From Lepidurus packardi (taxonomy: Eukaryota > Arthropoda > Branchiopoda > Notostraca > Triopsidae), in assembly GCA_023053545.1 (NCBI GenBank), contig JAKZAN010000003.1:10001-74000 (forward strand): DNA of 64,000 nucleotides. Direction: 5' to 3'. The notes beneath the pieces were generated by a model. That model saw only the letters and a program-made list of their open reading frames with translations, did not search any database and had not been told where the DNA came from. Both the position numbers and the translations under genes were made by a program. The number at the start of each line of letters is the position of its first letter. Within the stretch, counting starts at the first letter, position 1. This document shows, in pieces, positions 10,054-19,048 of the stretch.

Positions 10054-13000
10054 TTGGGCTTACATCCCATAGCTAAACTCATATGGGCTTTTAACCCATT
10101 TGCCGCTCTTCAAAATGCCGCCACTGCAAAAGTAAACAGTAGGGCGTCGCACTCAAGCGAGCGAACCGTGAAGTCACAAGGCAGAAAACTCACTTCTTGG
10201 GACGGTCGACACTACAAACTCAATTCTCTTTACGAGCCCTGTAACGCTATTAATATGCCTAAAGGACATTCGGAATATTATCGATGTCAAGGGACTGGAT
10301 GTGGTTTTAGCGTGCGGAAAGACAAATGGCTTTCTCACCTTCGAGAAAAGCACAAATATGAGTACCTCAACAACATCGAAGTGAGAAGAATTCTGAAGGG
10401 TAAACGTCCAAGTCCTTCTGGAATAAGGTAAAGTATCTATTTTCCTTAATTAATTCTCCACTTATTTTTTGTTATTACCAAATAGTTACTTAATTTAATT
10501 TGATTTAATTTAATTTAATAATTATAATTTGTTACTACCCAATATTGACTCAAAAATATGCCGTTTAAGGCTATGGGATACCTATGGCTAGTATGCTTTA
10601 AAGAGAAGGCTTTCAGCACGAAAAAATTATCAAGTCATACATCAAAAACTAGTAGTCGGATTGTAATGGTATTTTCTTTTAAATTCATTTAAAAAAACAG
10701 TGCACTTTGAAGCCCAGTTTGTGAATTATTTTAGAAACAAAAACTCGTTCCTATTTACGAATTTATCATGCAATATTTAAAAAAGTCTCTTCGATACTTA
10801 TTAAATTTTACTTCTCATATCATTAGAGACACAAAGATATTGTTAAATATTGAACGAATTTCGTGCGATGACCTGATATGTTTCCTGTTTGACCATAAAA
10901 GTGTTAGGTATCCTATAGCCATTATAGGTCAGAGTAATAGCTATAATTTTGTCTGCCCTGTGCATTAATTATTTTCTTTGTAATTCTTTGAGTAGCCAAG
11001 AAGCAGCTACTACTGAAACTCAACCATCAAAGAGCCTTCGAAATTTCTTTGGCAACCCTGTCACCCTGACTGCTAGTACTGCTGCAGCGGCAGTCGGGTC
11101 AAGTGAAACACCGACACGTGATCCGCAACCATCGACCTCCAGCAGTCAAAATGACACACACCAGTGGCAGACAGACAATGAATCGACTTCACCTTCTATT
11201 CAAAGCCAGACACAGACACAGGTATGGCGCCATAAAAGGACTATCACCCATATGTTAATAAACGGTTTTGAACTGCAATACGCGCGAGCCTACGCCGGTA
11301 GAAAGAGAAAAAAAACGGTATTTTTTTAATAGGATGACAGCGAGTCTGATCCTGTTGCTGGTACTAGTCAAGATTATAGTCATGCAGAACTTGATGCTTT
11401 GGTTGACGATTATGAAGAATTACCGGAATTAGCTGTTCCAGAGATGGACCCTGCAAATTTCGTTGGCCAGAAACTTACCTCGGAAACAATTAACCTACTT
11501 TTAAACCATGTCAAAGATATGGCGCCTCCTATCTCAGACTTTCCTCGAGCATCATGGAGGGTAACAAATGTACCCAATGGCCCACCTAAAGATCGTGGAT
11601 GGATTGTGTATAGTAAAAGCACTGGTTGTATTTACTGCATTTTTTGCCTTATATTCTCCTTGCCCGGTCAAAAGGATTTGTTTTATAAAGATGGGTACAG
11701 CGACTGGAAGAATGCCGCTCGTAATGTGAACACTCATGAACGGAGCACCGGCCACCAAGAATGTGAAATCGCAAAAATTCGTTGGTTTAGCGGCAAAAAT
11801 AAGATAAATCGAAATCTGTTAGTTGCTCAAAAGGAAATTACTCGCCACAATCGCGCAGTTCTTTCCGTCGTCATCGATTGTTGCCGTTACCTCAGCAGCG
11901 AAATGCTAGCTTTTCGCAAGTCTGATTGTACAAAAGGCAAGCTAGTTAACTTGTTTATGATGATTGCCAAGTATAATACTGATGCTCAGCTATACATCGA
12001 AAAACTTCAGAAAGCGCGAGCCGAAGAACGCCGGCTTGGTCCCGTGAACTTCCTTGGTTACCAAACCATTATGAATTTGATGACCCTTCTTCGGAATGCT
12101 GTAAAAGAAGAGATAGGCAAGCGGATCGCAGCAGGAGGAAACAAAGTGTCCTTAATTGTTGATGGAACTCAAGATACAAGTAAGCTGGAAGCCGTCGCTG
12201 TATTAGTTAGATACACTGAGATTGACCCAAGTAACTTCGAAAAAGCAAGGCCCGTGGAGCGACTGATCGATGTTTTTACAACTGGTACAACGTCAGGTGT
12301 TGAACTCTTTGAAAGAGTTAACGGATCTCTCCGTTCAATGGGTATTGAACATTGCAATATAATCGCGCAAAGTTACGACGGAGCCGGTAACATGAGGGGT
12401 TGCAGACAAGGCCTGAAGACTCTGATGCTTCAGCAGAGCCCTCAGGCTTTATATGTTTGGTGTAGCGCTCATCGTTTCGCCCTGGTCGTGGAAAAAGCTG
12501 TCGAGGAATGTCAGATGCTGCGCAATTTTTTTTCTCTGCTGGAAGAGCTCTACGGTTTCATGAACGGTCACAGACGTCACGATATTTTCCTGAAATCACT
12601 TGGACCTTCAAACAGACGGCGAAGACTGAAACGAGTGCAGACTACCAGATGGAGTAGTAAACATGACGCGTGCTCTACACTGCTAGTATGCTTTGAAGAA
12701 ACCCTGGATTGCCTGGAAGTCATTTCCAAAGATGATTTTTTGTCCAAGGAAAGCATTTCACAAGCCGCCGGCCTGAGAATACAATTAGGAAAGTTCGAAA
12801 CTGTTGGAGTCCTGGCTCTTGCCTGCAAGCTATTCGAAATCCTTCAACCCGTCACTAAAATTCTGCAAGGAGTTGTGGTAGATCTTGGTAAGTCCTATCG
12901 TACAATTACAGTACAATCGCTAAAATACATTACATAATATCATTACAGTACAATAGCTAATTTCTATAAGTGTTAGTCTTTCCTTATGACCCATTACATT

Positions 13001-14017
13001 TAACGTGATGCAAATTTTCCTCTAGGATCAATGACTGGGGTTATTGACGGTGCAATCCATAAGTTGAGAAGTATGCGATGCGATGAGGAGTGGGAAAAGA
13101 TTAAACTTGAAATACGGTCGTTTGCAGAAAAGCACCGTATTGAGTTTCCTCAGAGCAAACGAATTCCGAGGGTGAAGAAGTTTTTCGACGAGCTTGGCTT
13201 GGATGAAGTGATTGAAGATCCCTTTCGCAAGTTGAAAACCGTAGTCTTCTTTCGAGCTATCGACCTGCTTCTAGTCCAGATTGAAGACAGATTCTCAGAT
13301 GAAAACACGAAGATAATCCGTGAAGCTAGTCTCCTAACGCACGAGAGTCTTATGAAGGAAAACCTAGTCACTCAAACCTGCGTCGCAACATTATGCGAGT
13401 ATTATGGACTGAACCCGGTTGATGTTGCGATCGAGTATCGCGACTTTCGTAACGTGTATCAATCTATTCAAGAAGAGATCTCTGTTGACGACCTTCTGCC
13501 AAAGAAACGGAAGAAGCGGGGACTTCCAGTCACGTCGGTTTGTCGGGGAAGGCAAACTAATTTTAAGGAACCTACGAAGTCGGATGATATTGAGGACTCG
13601 GAAAGTGAAGTTGAAGCTGAGAAAGGTGAAGTCAACGTCGATGAAGAAACTCTGTCCAATGAAGGCAGCTCTGTCTCAGAACTGAAACAAGATGCGTTCG
13701 TTGGATTGTGAGTCAAGAAAGGCTTCATAAAACCATTTCGGTTGGTTAACCAGTTGTCTGCATTCCCGAATTTAACAAGCCTATACAACATTTTGGTGAG
13801 CTTAGCGGTCACCAGTTGCTCAGCTGAAAGGGCTTTAAGCAAACAAAAGATAATTAAAAACAAATTACGAAGCACGATGCTCGATACCTGGATGGCTAAT
13901 TGCATGATAACGGCATCAGAATCTGATATTGTCTCCAGCATCTCCAACGATGAAATCATTAATCGGTTTGCCCTGTCATCGAAATATTTGCTAGAGATCC
14001 TTGGTAATTCTTCGTAA
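10054..14017 (+). CDS. hAT transposase (DUF4371/ZMYM1-like), copy 1
   Basis: Phase-consistent exons are 10054-10427, 10996-11221, 11333-12887 and 13026-13711, giving 946 codons before a TGA at 13709. An N-terminal zinc finger (CxxxxCGF...HLxxxH) is followed by a serine/threonine-rich linker, a TTF-type finger (CIYCIFC...H), the DUF4371 core with LIVDGTQDTS and AQSYDGAGNM, and the CSAHRFAL motif. The hAT dimerisation domain (CSAERALSKQKIIKNKLRS) follows in the same frame from 13712 to 14017, beyond the TGA. A GTGAGT donor at 13708 with an AG at 13779 would remove the stop in frame (72 bases) at the cost of a few domain residues. It is either that or a disabling stop. Confidence 0.88.
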
Positions 14018-14204
14018 CAACTTTTTACGCATACTCTTATCCAAGATGAATAAAACTAGTTATTCTTCCTTTTTCTAATTTTAAACATTTTTTCAACCCT
14101 GTAATTCATTTCAAATGAATCGCAACATTTAGGGGGGGGATTCACAGACTGGGGGGGGGAACTCCTCTTGGGCTCAGGGGGGGATCGGCACCTCTGGAAC
14201 TCAG

Positions 14205-14428
14205 AGGTTGGACTATCATTTGAACGTGAACTTTACCAACAGTACTATCGTCTTTACGGTTTTCAAATTATTCCCGTCACCGAAGGTTTTGGAATGTTGA
14301 AAGAGGGGAATTTGAAAATAGATGTTCGCTTTTCTAAAGCAGTAGTCGATTCTTTAACTATGATTGTTTTTAGCGAAACAGATTCTTTGTTGCAAATTGA
14401 TAGTGCTCGTCAAATTCTCGTTGAATGA
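14205..14428 (+). pseudogene. Major capsid protein, C-terminal part after hAT
   Basis: It continues the capsid frame across the hAT insertion: one base left before the duplication plus AG gives the next codon, and the frame is open to a stop at 14428. Residues such as LYQQYYRLYGFQIIPVTEGF are the end of the second jelly roll. Precise loss of the hAT with one duplication copy would leave an open gene. Confidence 0.9.
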
Positions 14429-14536
14429 GTTGATTAGTTATGTTTTCATGGTTCAAATGTTTGTTGACAGTGAACCTTTGAATCATCAATACACATCAAA
14501 CCTTTGAAGTGGATAAATGTCTTGTTTTATTTAGCT

Positions 14537-15097
14537 ATGAATACTAGCCAGCTTTATCATATCTTGCGTCATGACCCTGTTATTCAAAAACGTGGTTTTG
14601 AAACTTGGGTTATTCCTCGCGACCATCTTACTCGTCTCAAGTCCAACTCTGGGAAACCTTTACTTGTTATTTGCAACACTCACCCTCATCAACATGAAGG
14701 TGTTCATTGGCTTTTAATTTATGTTCCGGCTATTGTCACCCCGCTGCAACCAGTTGAATTTTTCGATAGTTTAGGTCAAAGCATCCATAGCTACCATCCG
14801 GACTTTGCCACATGGTGTGGTTCGCACCTCTGGCAAAACCATCCTTTAACCCTTCAACATCCTACATCGCGCGCTTGTGGACAATGGTGTCTTTATGTGG
14901 CTTTACAGCGAGCTCGAAATCATTCTTTGAAAAATATTCTAATTCCTTTTCGTTGCAATAGCGGTAAAACTCGACTTTTACAACAAGATCGCTGGGTTGA
15001 AAAGCAAATTCAACAAAGATATGGATTACAATTGAAACCCCTACGAATTGTGTGTACTGACCAAACCTGTCGAGCTTTGTATGATGATGATGAATAA
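14537..15097 (+). CDS. Adenain-like cysteine protease, 186 aa
   Basis: The ATG at 14537 (MNTSQLYHIL) is chosen because the frame upstream has only a TTG. The adenovirus-protease-type catalytic residues are visible: H in GVHWLLIYV (about residue 58), the acidic residue in EFFDSLGQS, and C in ACGQWCLYV (about residue 116). Adenain-family proteases mature capsid precursors in adenoviruses and probably in Polintons. The length is normal and there is no lesion. It lies just after the capsid gene. P2 lacks it. Confidence 0.92.
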   Translation: MNTSQLYHILRHDPVIQKRGFETWVIPRDHLTRLKSNSGKPLLVICNTHPHQHEGVHWLLIYVPAIVTPLQPVEFFDSLGQSIHSYHPDFATWCGSHLWQNHPLTLQHPTSRACGQWCLYVALQRARNHSLKNILIPFRCNSGKTRLLQQDRWVEKQIQQRYGLQLKPLRIVCTDQTCRALYDDDE

Positions 15098-15170
15098 TAC
15101 AAACAAATTTCAATACAAATAGTGTATTTCTGACAATGTCAAACAATACAGATGGTGTATCTCTATGTTA

Positions 15171-15743
15171 TTAGAGACATTTGCATACCCTGTTATTAAA
15201 ACGTGGACGAAGAGTGCGACCATTGACAACAGCTTTTACTTTGGTTGACTTATGCTCTTCTATTTCAACATCAGAGTCTTCAACCATGGTGGGTTTATGC
15301 TTCTTGTCTTCAAACGTGGGTGTCGCCTCTTCTACTTCAGCGTCAGAATCTTCCATCATTTTGACGATCTTGCGCTTCTTGAATTGTTTAATTGGCGGGC
15401 ACACCTCTTCTATTTCAATATCAGAGTCTTCAGACTTGTCCTCTTGGTTGTTGATGTACTCTTTCAGTACTAGCAACGCATCGATTACATCCTCGAGATG
15501 ATCGGTTGGAAAACCGTATGTGGCGCCATAGGTTGTCGGCTCTCCGGTGGCTCGTAACACTTTTACTGCCACCACCCAACGTTTTGCCGGTTTCCTGAGT
15601 GTGCAGTGCCAATGTCCTTTGACATGCACTGTCTTCTCTTGAAAACGGGTTGGGCTTTCTTCAGCGTAGACGGGTTGCCATTTACGCTCGCTTCTAAATC
15701 CGGAATTGGAGACTGCTCCAGTCTGCTTGTTAGAGTTTGACAT
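15171..15743 (-). CDS. Acidic-repeat Polinton protein, about 190 aa
   Basis: This minus-strand gene starts at the ATG at 15743 (MSNSNKQTG). The N-terminal ~95 residues look folded, with alternating basic and hydrophobic strands (RWVVAVKVLRATG). The C-terminal part has three acidic blocks, EDSDIEIEEV, EDSDAEVEEA and EDSDVEIEEH, spaced by 25-30 residues with lysine-rich stretches. The blocks resemble phospho-regulated SUMO-interacting motifs or casein kinase 2 sites (inference). It converges with the protease gene. P2 lacks it. I recognise no family. Confidence 0.6.
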   Translation of the reverse strand: MSNSNKQTGAVSNSGFRSERKWQPVYAEESPTRFQEKTVHVKGHWHCTLRKPAKRWVVAVKVLRATGEPTTYGATYGFPTDHLEDVIDALLVLKEYINNQEDKSEDSDIEIEEVCPPIKQFKKRKIVKMMEDSDAEVEEATPTFEDKKHKPTMVEDSDVEIEEHKSTKVKAVVNGRTLRPRFNNRVCKCL

Positions 15744-15879
15744 TATTATCAAATTCAGAAAGCTGACTGAATACTTTTAAAAGGATGTGTGCTGTTTATA
15801 AAGAAGATCGGCCGACTGCAAGGGTAGGGGAAACTGTGTCGACGCGAGATAGCGAATTTATCGACCTATCAGTGATGGG

Positions 15880-16034
15880 GTGCACAGGGGCAAGAGTGGG
15901 GATTGGTCAACATCTCAGCTTGAGGGGTACGCAAGCGCAAGAGTTGGTATCGTTGAACATTCTAGTGTGTGTGTAGAGTGCACTGGCGTTATCAGAGAGT
16001 GTGTGCGTGTGCGACAGTTGACTGCCCGACGAGC
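15880..16034 (+). promoter_or_regulatory. Leader of the 16035 gene, repeated in both TIRs
   Basis: This stretch (GCAAGAGTTGGT, a TG-rich run, CAACAGTTGA-like, then GAGCATGATGGCACAC) recurs at 17180-17300 and, inverted, at 1515-1625, including the start codons of the downstream gene. It is probably a duplicated promoter/leader (inference). Confidence 0.5.
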
Positions 16035-16487
16035 ATGATGGCACACACTCCAAAAAGTTTTGTTACTGCTTTGGGTAAATTTCGTATTTACATAGCAACT
16101 GCAAATGGTTATCAATGTCTTGTAACGTGTGATAGTTCGAGTCAAGCATGTATTAAATTTATACGTAACGAAGATCCGATTGTGTTTCACAACAATTTCA
16201 ACGAAATTTGGGTTTGCGCGCAAGATGGTGCTTTCCGGTTTATTCCAGAACCTTCTCAACAAAGAATGCTTGTGAACCTATTCGTTGGTGGTGAGACCGC
16301 TTCTATTCAATCTATTAACGGATGTCTGCTTGATGATGGACTGACCCGGTCGATGGATGTTGCCGATCATTTCCTGTGGAATGACTATATGCAATCCACG
16401 TGGACTTCTACAGAAATTGTAGAACCAATGTTTGTGTACACCTGCACATTTAACAACGATAATTCTGTAAATGTTTGTATGTATTGA
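16035..16487 (+). CDS. Polinton hypothetical protein, 150 aa (P1)
   Basis: The start is ATGATG at 16035; upstream the frame has only a GTG. The protein begins MMAHTPKSFV, is beta-rich by appearance, and ends FNNDNSVNVCMY. The homolog in P2 (48150-48602) is intact with only a few substitutions, suggesting recent function. No domain is recognised. From 16488 to 16840 there is no ATG-started gene, although the frame of the next gene is open back to 16724. Confidence 0.6.
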   Translation: MMAHTPKSFVTALGKFRIYIATANGYQCLVTCDSSSQACIKFIRNEDPIVFHNNFNEIWVCAQDGAFRFIPEPSQQRMLVNLFVGGETASIQSINGCLLDDGLTRSMDVADHFLWNDYMQSTWTSTEIVEPMFVYTCTFNNDNSVNVCMY

Positions 16488-16840
16488 AATGTATTCAACA
16501 CGTTAAAATTCATTTTGGGTAAATTTGGTATTTACAGTGCTGCTGTGAAGGTTATCAAAAACGTAGTAACACGTGATAACAATAAATATTACTACATAAC
16601 AAATAAATGAAGTTCTTGTGGACGCTCGCATAAGCTTTACTCCAACATCATGGCAAACTGTAATTATTATCACAAAGTTTATGTTCAAATAAATAATCTA
16701 AACTCGTTTTAGATACAAAGAGTTTGAGGGTGCGAACTCGTGCAGAATTGTATATCGACCCAACATTTGATCACGACTACATCCCCTCACCATCGATAAA
16801 TTGTATTGTTCCAAAGTTTTTCTCTATAGAACAATTCGCT

Positions 16841-17158
16841 ATGGATACCAAAAGTGAAGCACTCAGTGTTATATTAAAATGTGGACAAGAACACTCCAAC
16901 ATTATGTTAAAAATAGTGCTAAGTGTTGTGATGGAACAGTTAAACAATGGGGAAAAAACTGTGAAGCAAATATTGGTGAGAAAAATGTTTTTAAACGATG
17001 TGATAAAAAAATTGAAAGACTCTCCCAACGAGTATGCTTTTGACAAACATTATAACAATGCGTCAGGTCAATTGAAAAGCAAAGTGACACGTTTGACAGT
17101 GCGCGCCAATGAAAAACTATATGGTATTCTCGAATACTCAATAACAGCCACAGCTTGA
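16841..17158 (+). CDS. Polinton hypothetical protein, 105 aa or longer (P1)
   Basis: The first ATG is at 16841 (MDTKSEALSV). The frame is open upstream to 16724 with plausible protein sequence (YIDPTFDHDYIPSPS), so an upstream exon or non-ATG start is possible. The product is helical and lysine-rich. It ends just inside the right terminal repeat. The P2 homolog at 47479-47796 is intact. The function is unknown. Confidence 0.55.
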   Translation: MDTKSEALSVILKCGQEHSNIMLKIVLSVVMEQLNNGEKTVKQILVRKMFLNDVIKKLKDSPNEYAFDKHYNNASGQLKSKVTRLTVRANEKLYGILEYSITATA

Positions 17159-17178
17159 TGGGGTGTCAAACACATGAG

Positions 17179-18076
17179 TGTGAGCTGACAAGCATCCTAG
17201 CCAGAGGGGTTGTGCAAACGCAAGAGTTGGTGAGTTGGTGTTATCAGTGTGTGTGCAACAGTTGATAGCCTGATGAGCATGATGGCACACTCTCCAAAAA
17301 AAATCTTACAGTGTAGTGAAACCACCAACCATTATTTCGAATGAATTTGTAATTGTATTTGTTGAAAGAAAATACATTTCGAAGGTTAAACTTACAAAAA
17401 GTGTCTTTAATTTAAATGTCTATCTCCGAAAAAGTGTCATTAACTTTAATGTCTATTTTTGGAAAAGTGTCTTTACTTAAATGTGTGTGTATTTTGTGAA
17501 AAAAGTGTCTTTAACTTAAATGATGAATCTCGAAAAGTGTCTTTAACTTAAATGTCTATCTCCGAAAAAGTGTCATTAACTTTAATGTCGAATCTGAAAA
17601 AGTGTCTTTAACTTTAATGTCTATTCTCGAAAAAGTGTCCTTAACTTTAATGTTGATTCTGAAAAAGTGTCTTTAACTTTAATGTCTATTCTCGAAAAAG
17701 TGTCCTTAACTTTAATGGTAATCCTGAAAAAGTGTCTTTAACTTTAATGTCGAGTCCGAAAAAGTGTCTTTAACTTTAATGTCGAGTCCGAAAAAGTGTC
17801 TTTAACTTTAATGGTAATTAAGTTTGCTTGCGGAGGACACTGTTGTCGACACGAGAGCTGCTCAATTTTGAGGACAGCGCCAACGTGAAAGTGGCGGAAA
17901 CGCTAGGGACTTGGTGTTGTCAAACCATACTGCGCAGGCGTCAGGGTGGGGACTAGGGGAGAAATGGAGGCATCCTATTGGTGCAGCCGTAAAAGGGGCG
18001 GGGCTTGGGGGAAATGGAGGCTTCCTATTGGTGCTGCAGTAATGGAGGTTGCAGTAATGGTGGTACCTATACTACT
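17179..18076 (-). repeat. P1 right terminal inverted repeat
   Basis: This is the inverted match of 767-1620, ending CCTATACTACT at 18076. It contains about 13 minisatellite units (17396-17816) and a copy of the leader with an ATGATGGCACACTC start near 17277. Confidence 0.93.
17396..17816 (-). repeat. 32-bp minisatellite inside right TIR, about 13 units
   Basis: Inverted version of the left array, core AAAGTGTCTTTAACTTTAAT, with about 13 units by eye. Confidence 0.92.
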
Positions 18077-18082
18077 AACGGT
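18077..18082. repeat. 6-bp target site duplication AACGGT, right of P1
   Basis: Exact partner of 761-766. Confidence 0.95.
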
Positions 18083-18852
18083 CTGAAATTAGATGCCGCG
18101 AAATCTAAGTTCGTAGAGAAAAACAGCCGCTCTCAGTCTGCAAGCGAATTGTGGAAAAACGAGCGTGCCTTTAGGTAACTTGTTACTATTTTAAAAAAAT
18201 ATATATATATTTTGTTCTCCCGTAACTATGTAGAGTAACGGGTAGCAAATTCGGGAAAATTGTCAAACGTTCTTTGGCATGGACGTTACCGGCTATGAGA
18301 GAAGTTCTGCTGAGCAAAGATCTTTCCAAGGTTAGACCTGTACAGCATGGTCAAAAGTTCGAGGTTGTGGCAGCAACACGGTATCAGTTAACCATGCACC
18401 GTCTTGGACATCAAGTCACTGTAGATTTCTGTGGACTCGTAGTGGATCCGAAACGCTTTTGGCTTGCAGCTAGTCCTGACCGAAGAGTTTTCGACCAAAT
18501 TGAAATTTCCCCTCACGGCCTTGTCGAAATTAAGTGCCCACATTCATTCCGTAACGAAACTGCCAAATTTTGCCTTTCATGTGAAAATTTTTACATGAAG
18601 CTAGTCGACGGTGTGCCTCGACTGGACCGATCCCATGAATACTTCTTCCAGGTTATGGGACAGATGGCCTTAACTGGGACGACCTGGTGTGATTTCGTCG
18701 TCTTCACGTTTAAAGGCCTAATAATCGAACGTGTACCTTTTAATTCTTCGAAGTGGGAAGAAGTGTCATTGAAGCTTAACAGTTTCTACTTCACTCACGC
18801 ACTTGGCTTCTATGCCAAAAGCGATATCCTGAAGGCGTCCAAAACCAATTAA
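18083..18852 (+). pseudogene. YqaJ-like nuclease, C-terminal part of the gene split by P1
   Basis: The frame resumes from 760 after the duplication. It runs to a GTAACT donor near 18175, an intron to TATGTAG at about 18236, then TGSKFGKIVK and the YqaJ/lambda-exonuclease fold to a stop at 18852. Nuclease residues visible are D in AASPDRRV and the ExK pair in VEIKCPHS. YqaJ-family proteins process DNA ends and are found with some eukaryotic DNA transposons. The domain itself looks intact; the gene is disabled only by the Polinton and by doubts in the 5' part. It converges with the transposase gene, with 196 AT-rich bases between them holding nothing recognised. Confidence 0.75.
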
Positions 18853-19048
18853 TGCTAGTCTCGCATTCGATCTGATAAGTCAATACAATTTTTTCGTGAA
18901 AACCTACAGCAGTAAAAGTTCTGTTAAATAGTAAAAGTAGACAATAATAAAAAGTAAAAAGCAATAATAAATACACTGTGTCAGTTATTAATTTCAAATC
19001 AAGATGTAATCCGCCATTGCATTCAACGTTTTAAATTTCTTCCGAAAC

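Larger units (their letters stand above)
9433..14196 (+). mobile_element. hAT transposon copy 1 (4764 bp) in the P1 capsid gene
   Basis: Ends are CAGTGGTGCTGAT and, inverted, CAGAGGTGCCGAT, flanked by the 8-bp duplication GAACTCAG (9425-9432 and 14197-14204). 8-bp duplications and CAG ends fit hAT. Subterminal G-runs and repeats of CCCCCCTTGAAACTC (9770-9850) may bind transposase. It encodes a four-exon DUF4371/ZMYM1-like transposase. Copy 2 at 58850-63615 is nearly identical, differing by eye mainly in homopolymer lengths near the ends. Confidence 0.96.
767..18076 (+). mobile_element. Polinton/Maverick copy P1 (17.3 kb including a nested hAT)
   Basis: The element is bounded by inverted repeats starting AGTAGTATAGG and by 6-bp duplications. 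It holds the Polinton gene set: FtsK/HerA-type ATPase, protein-primed PolB, chromodomain integrase, penton-like and double-jelly-roll capsid proteins and an adenain-like protease. It is defective. About 3.5 kb of PolB is deleted, the ATPase is truncated, integrase and penton genes have frameshifts, and the capsid gene is split by a hAT transposon. Without the 4.77-kb hAT insert it is about 12.5 kb, short for an autonomous Polinton. The inverted copy P2 at 46691-56885 is about 99% identical where both survive, by eye. Confidence 0.96.

Noticed and set aside
10768..10968. 66-codon frame inside the hAT gene
   Set aside because: It lies in the first intron, is AT-rich, and has no recognisable content.
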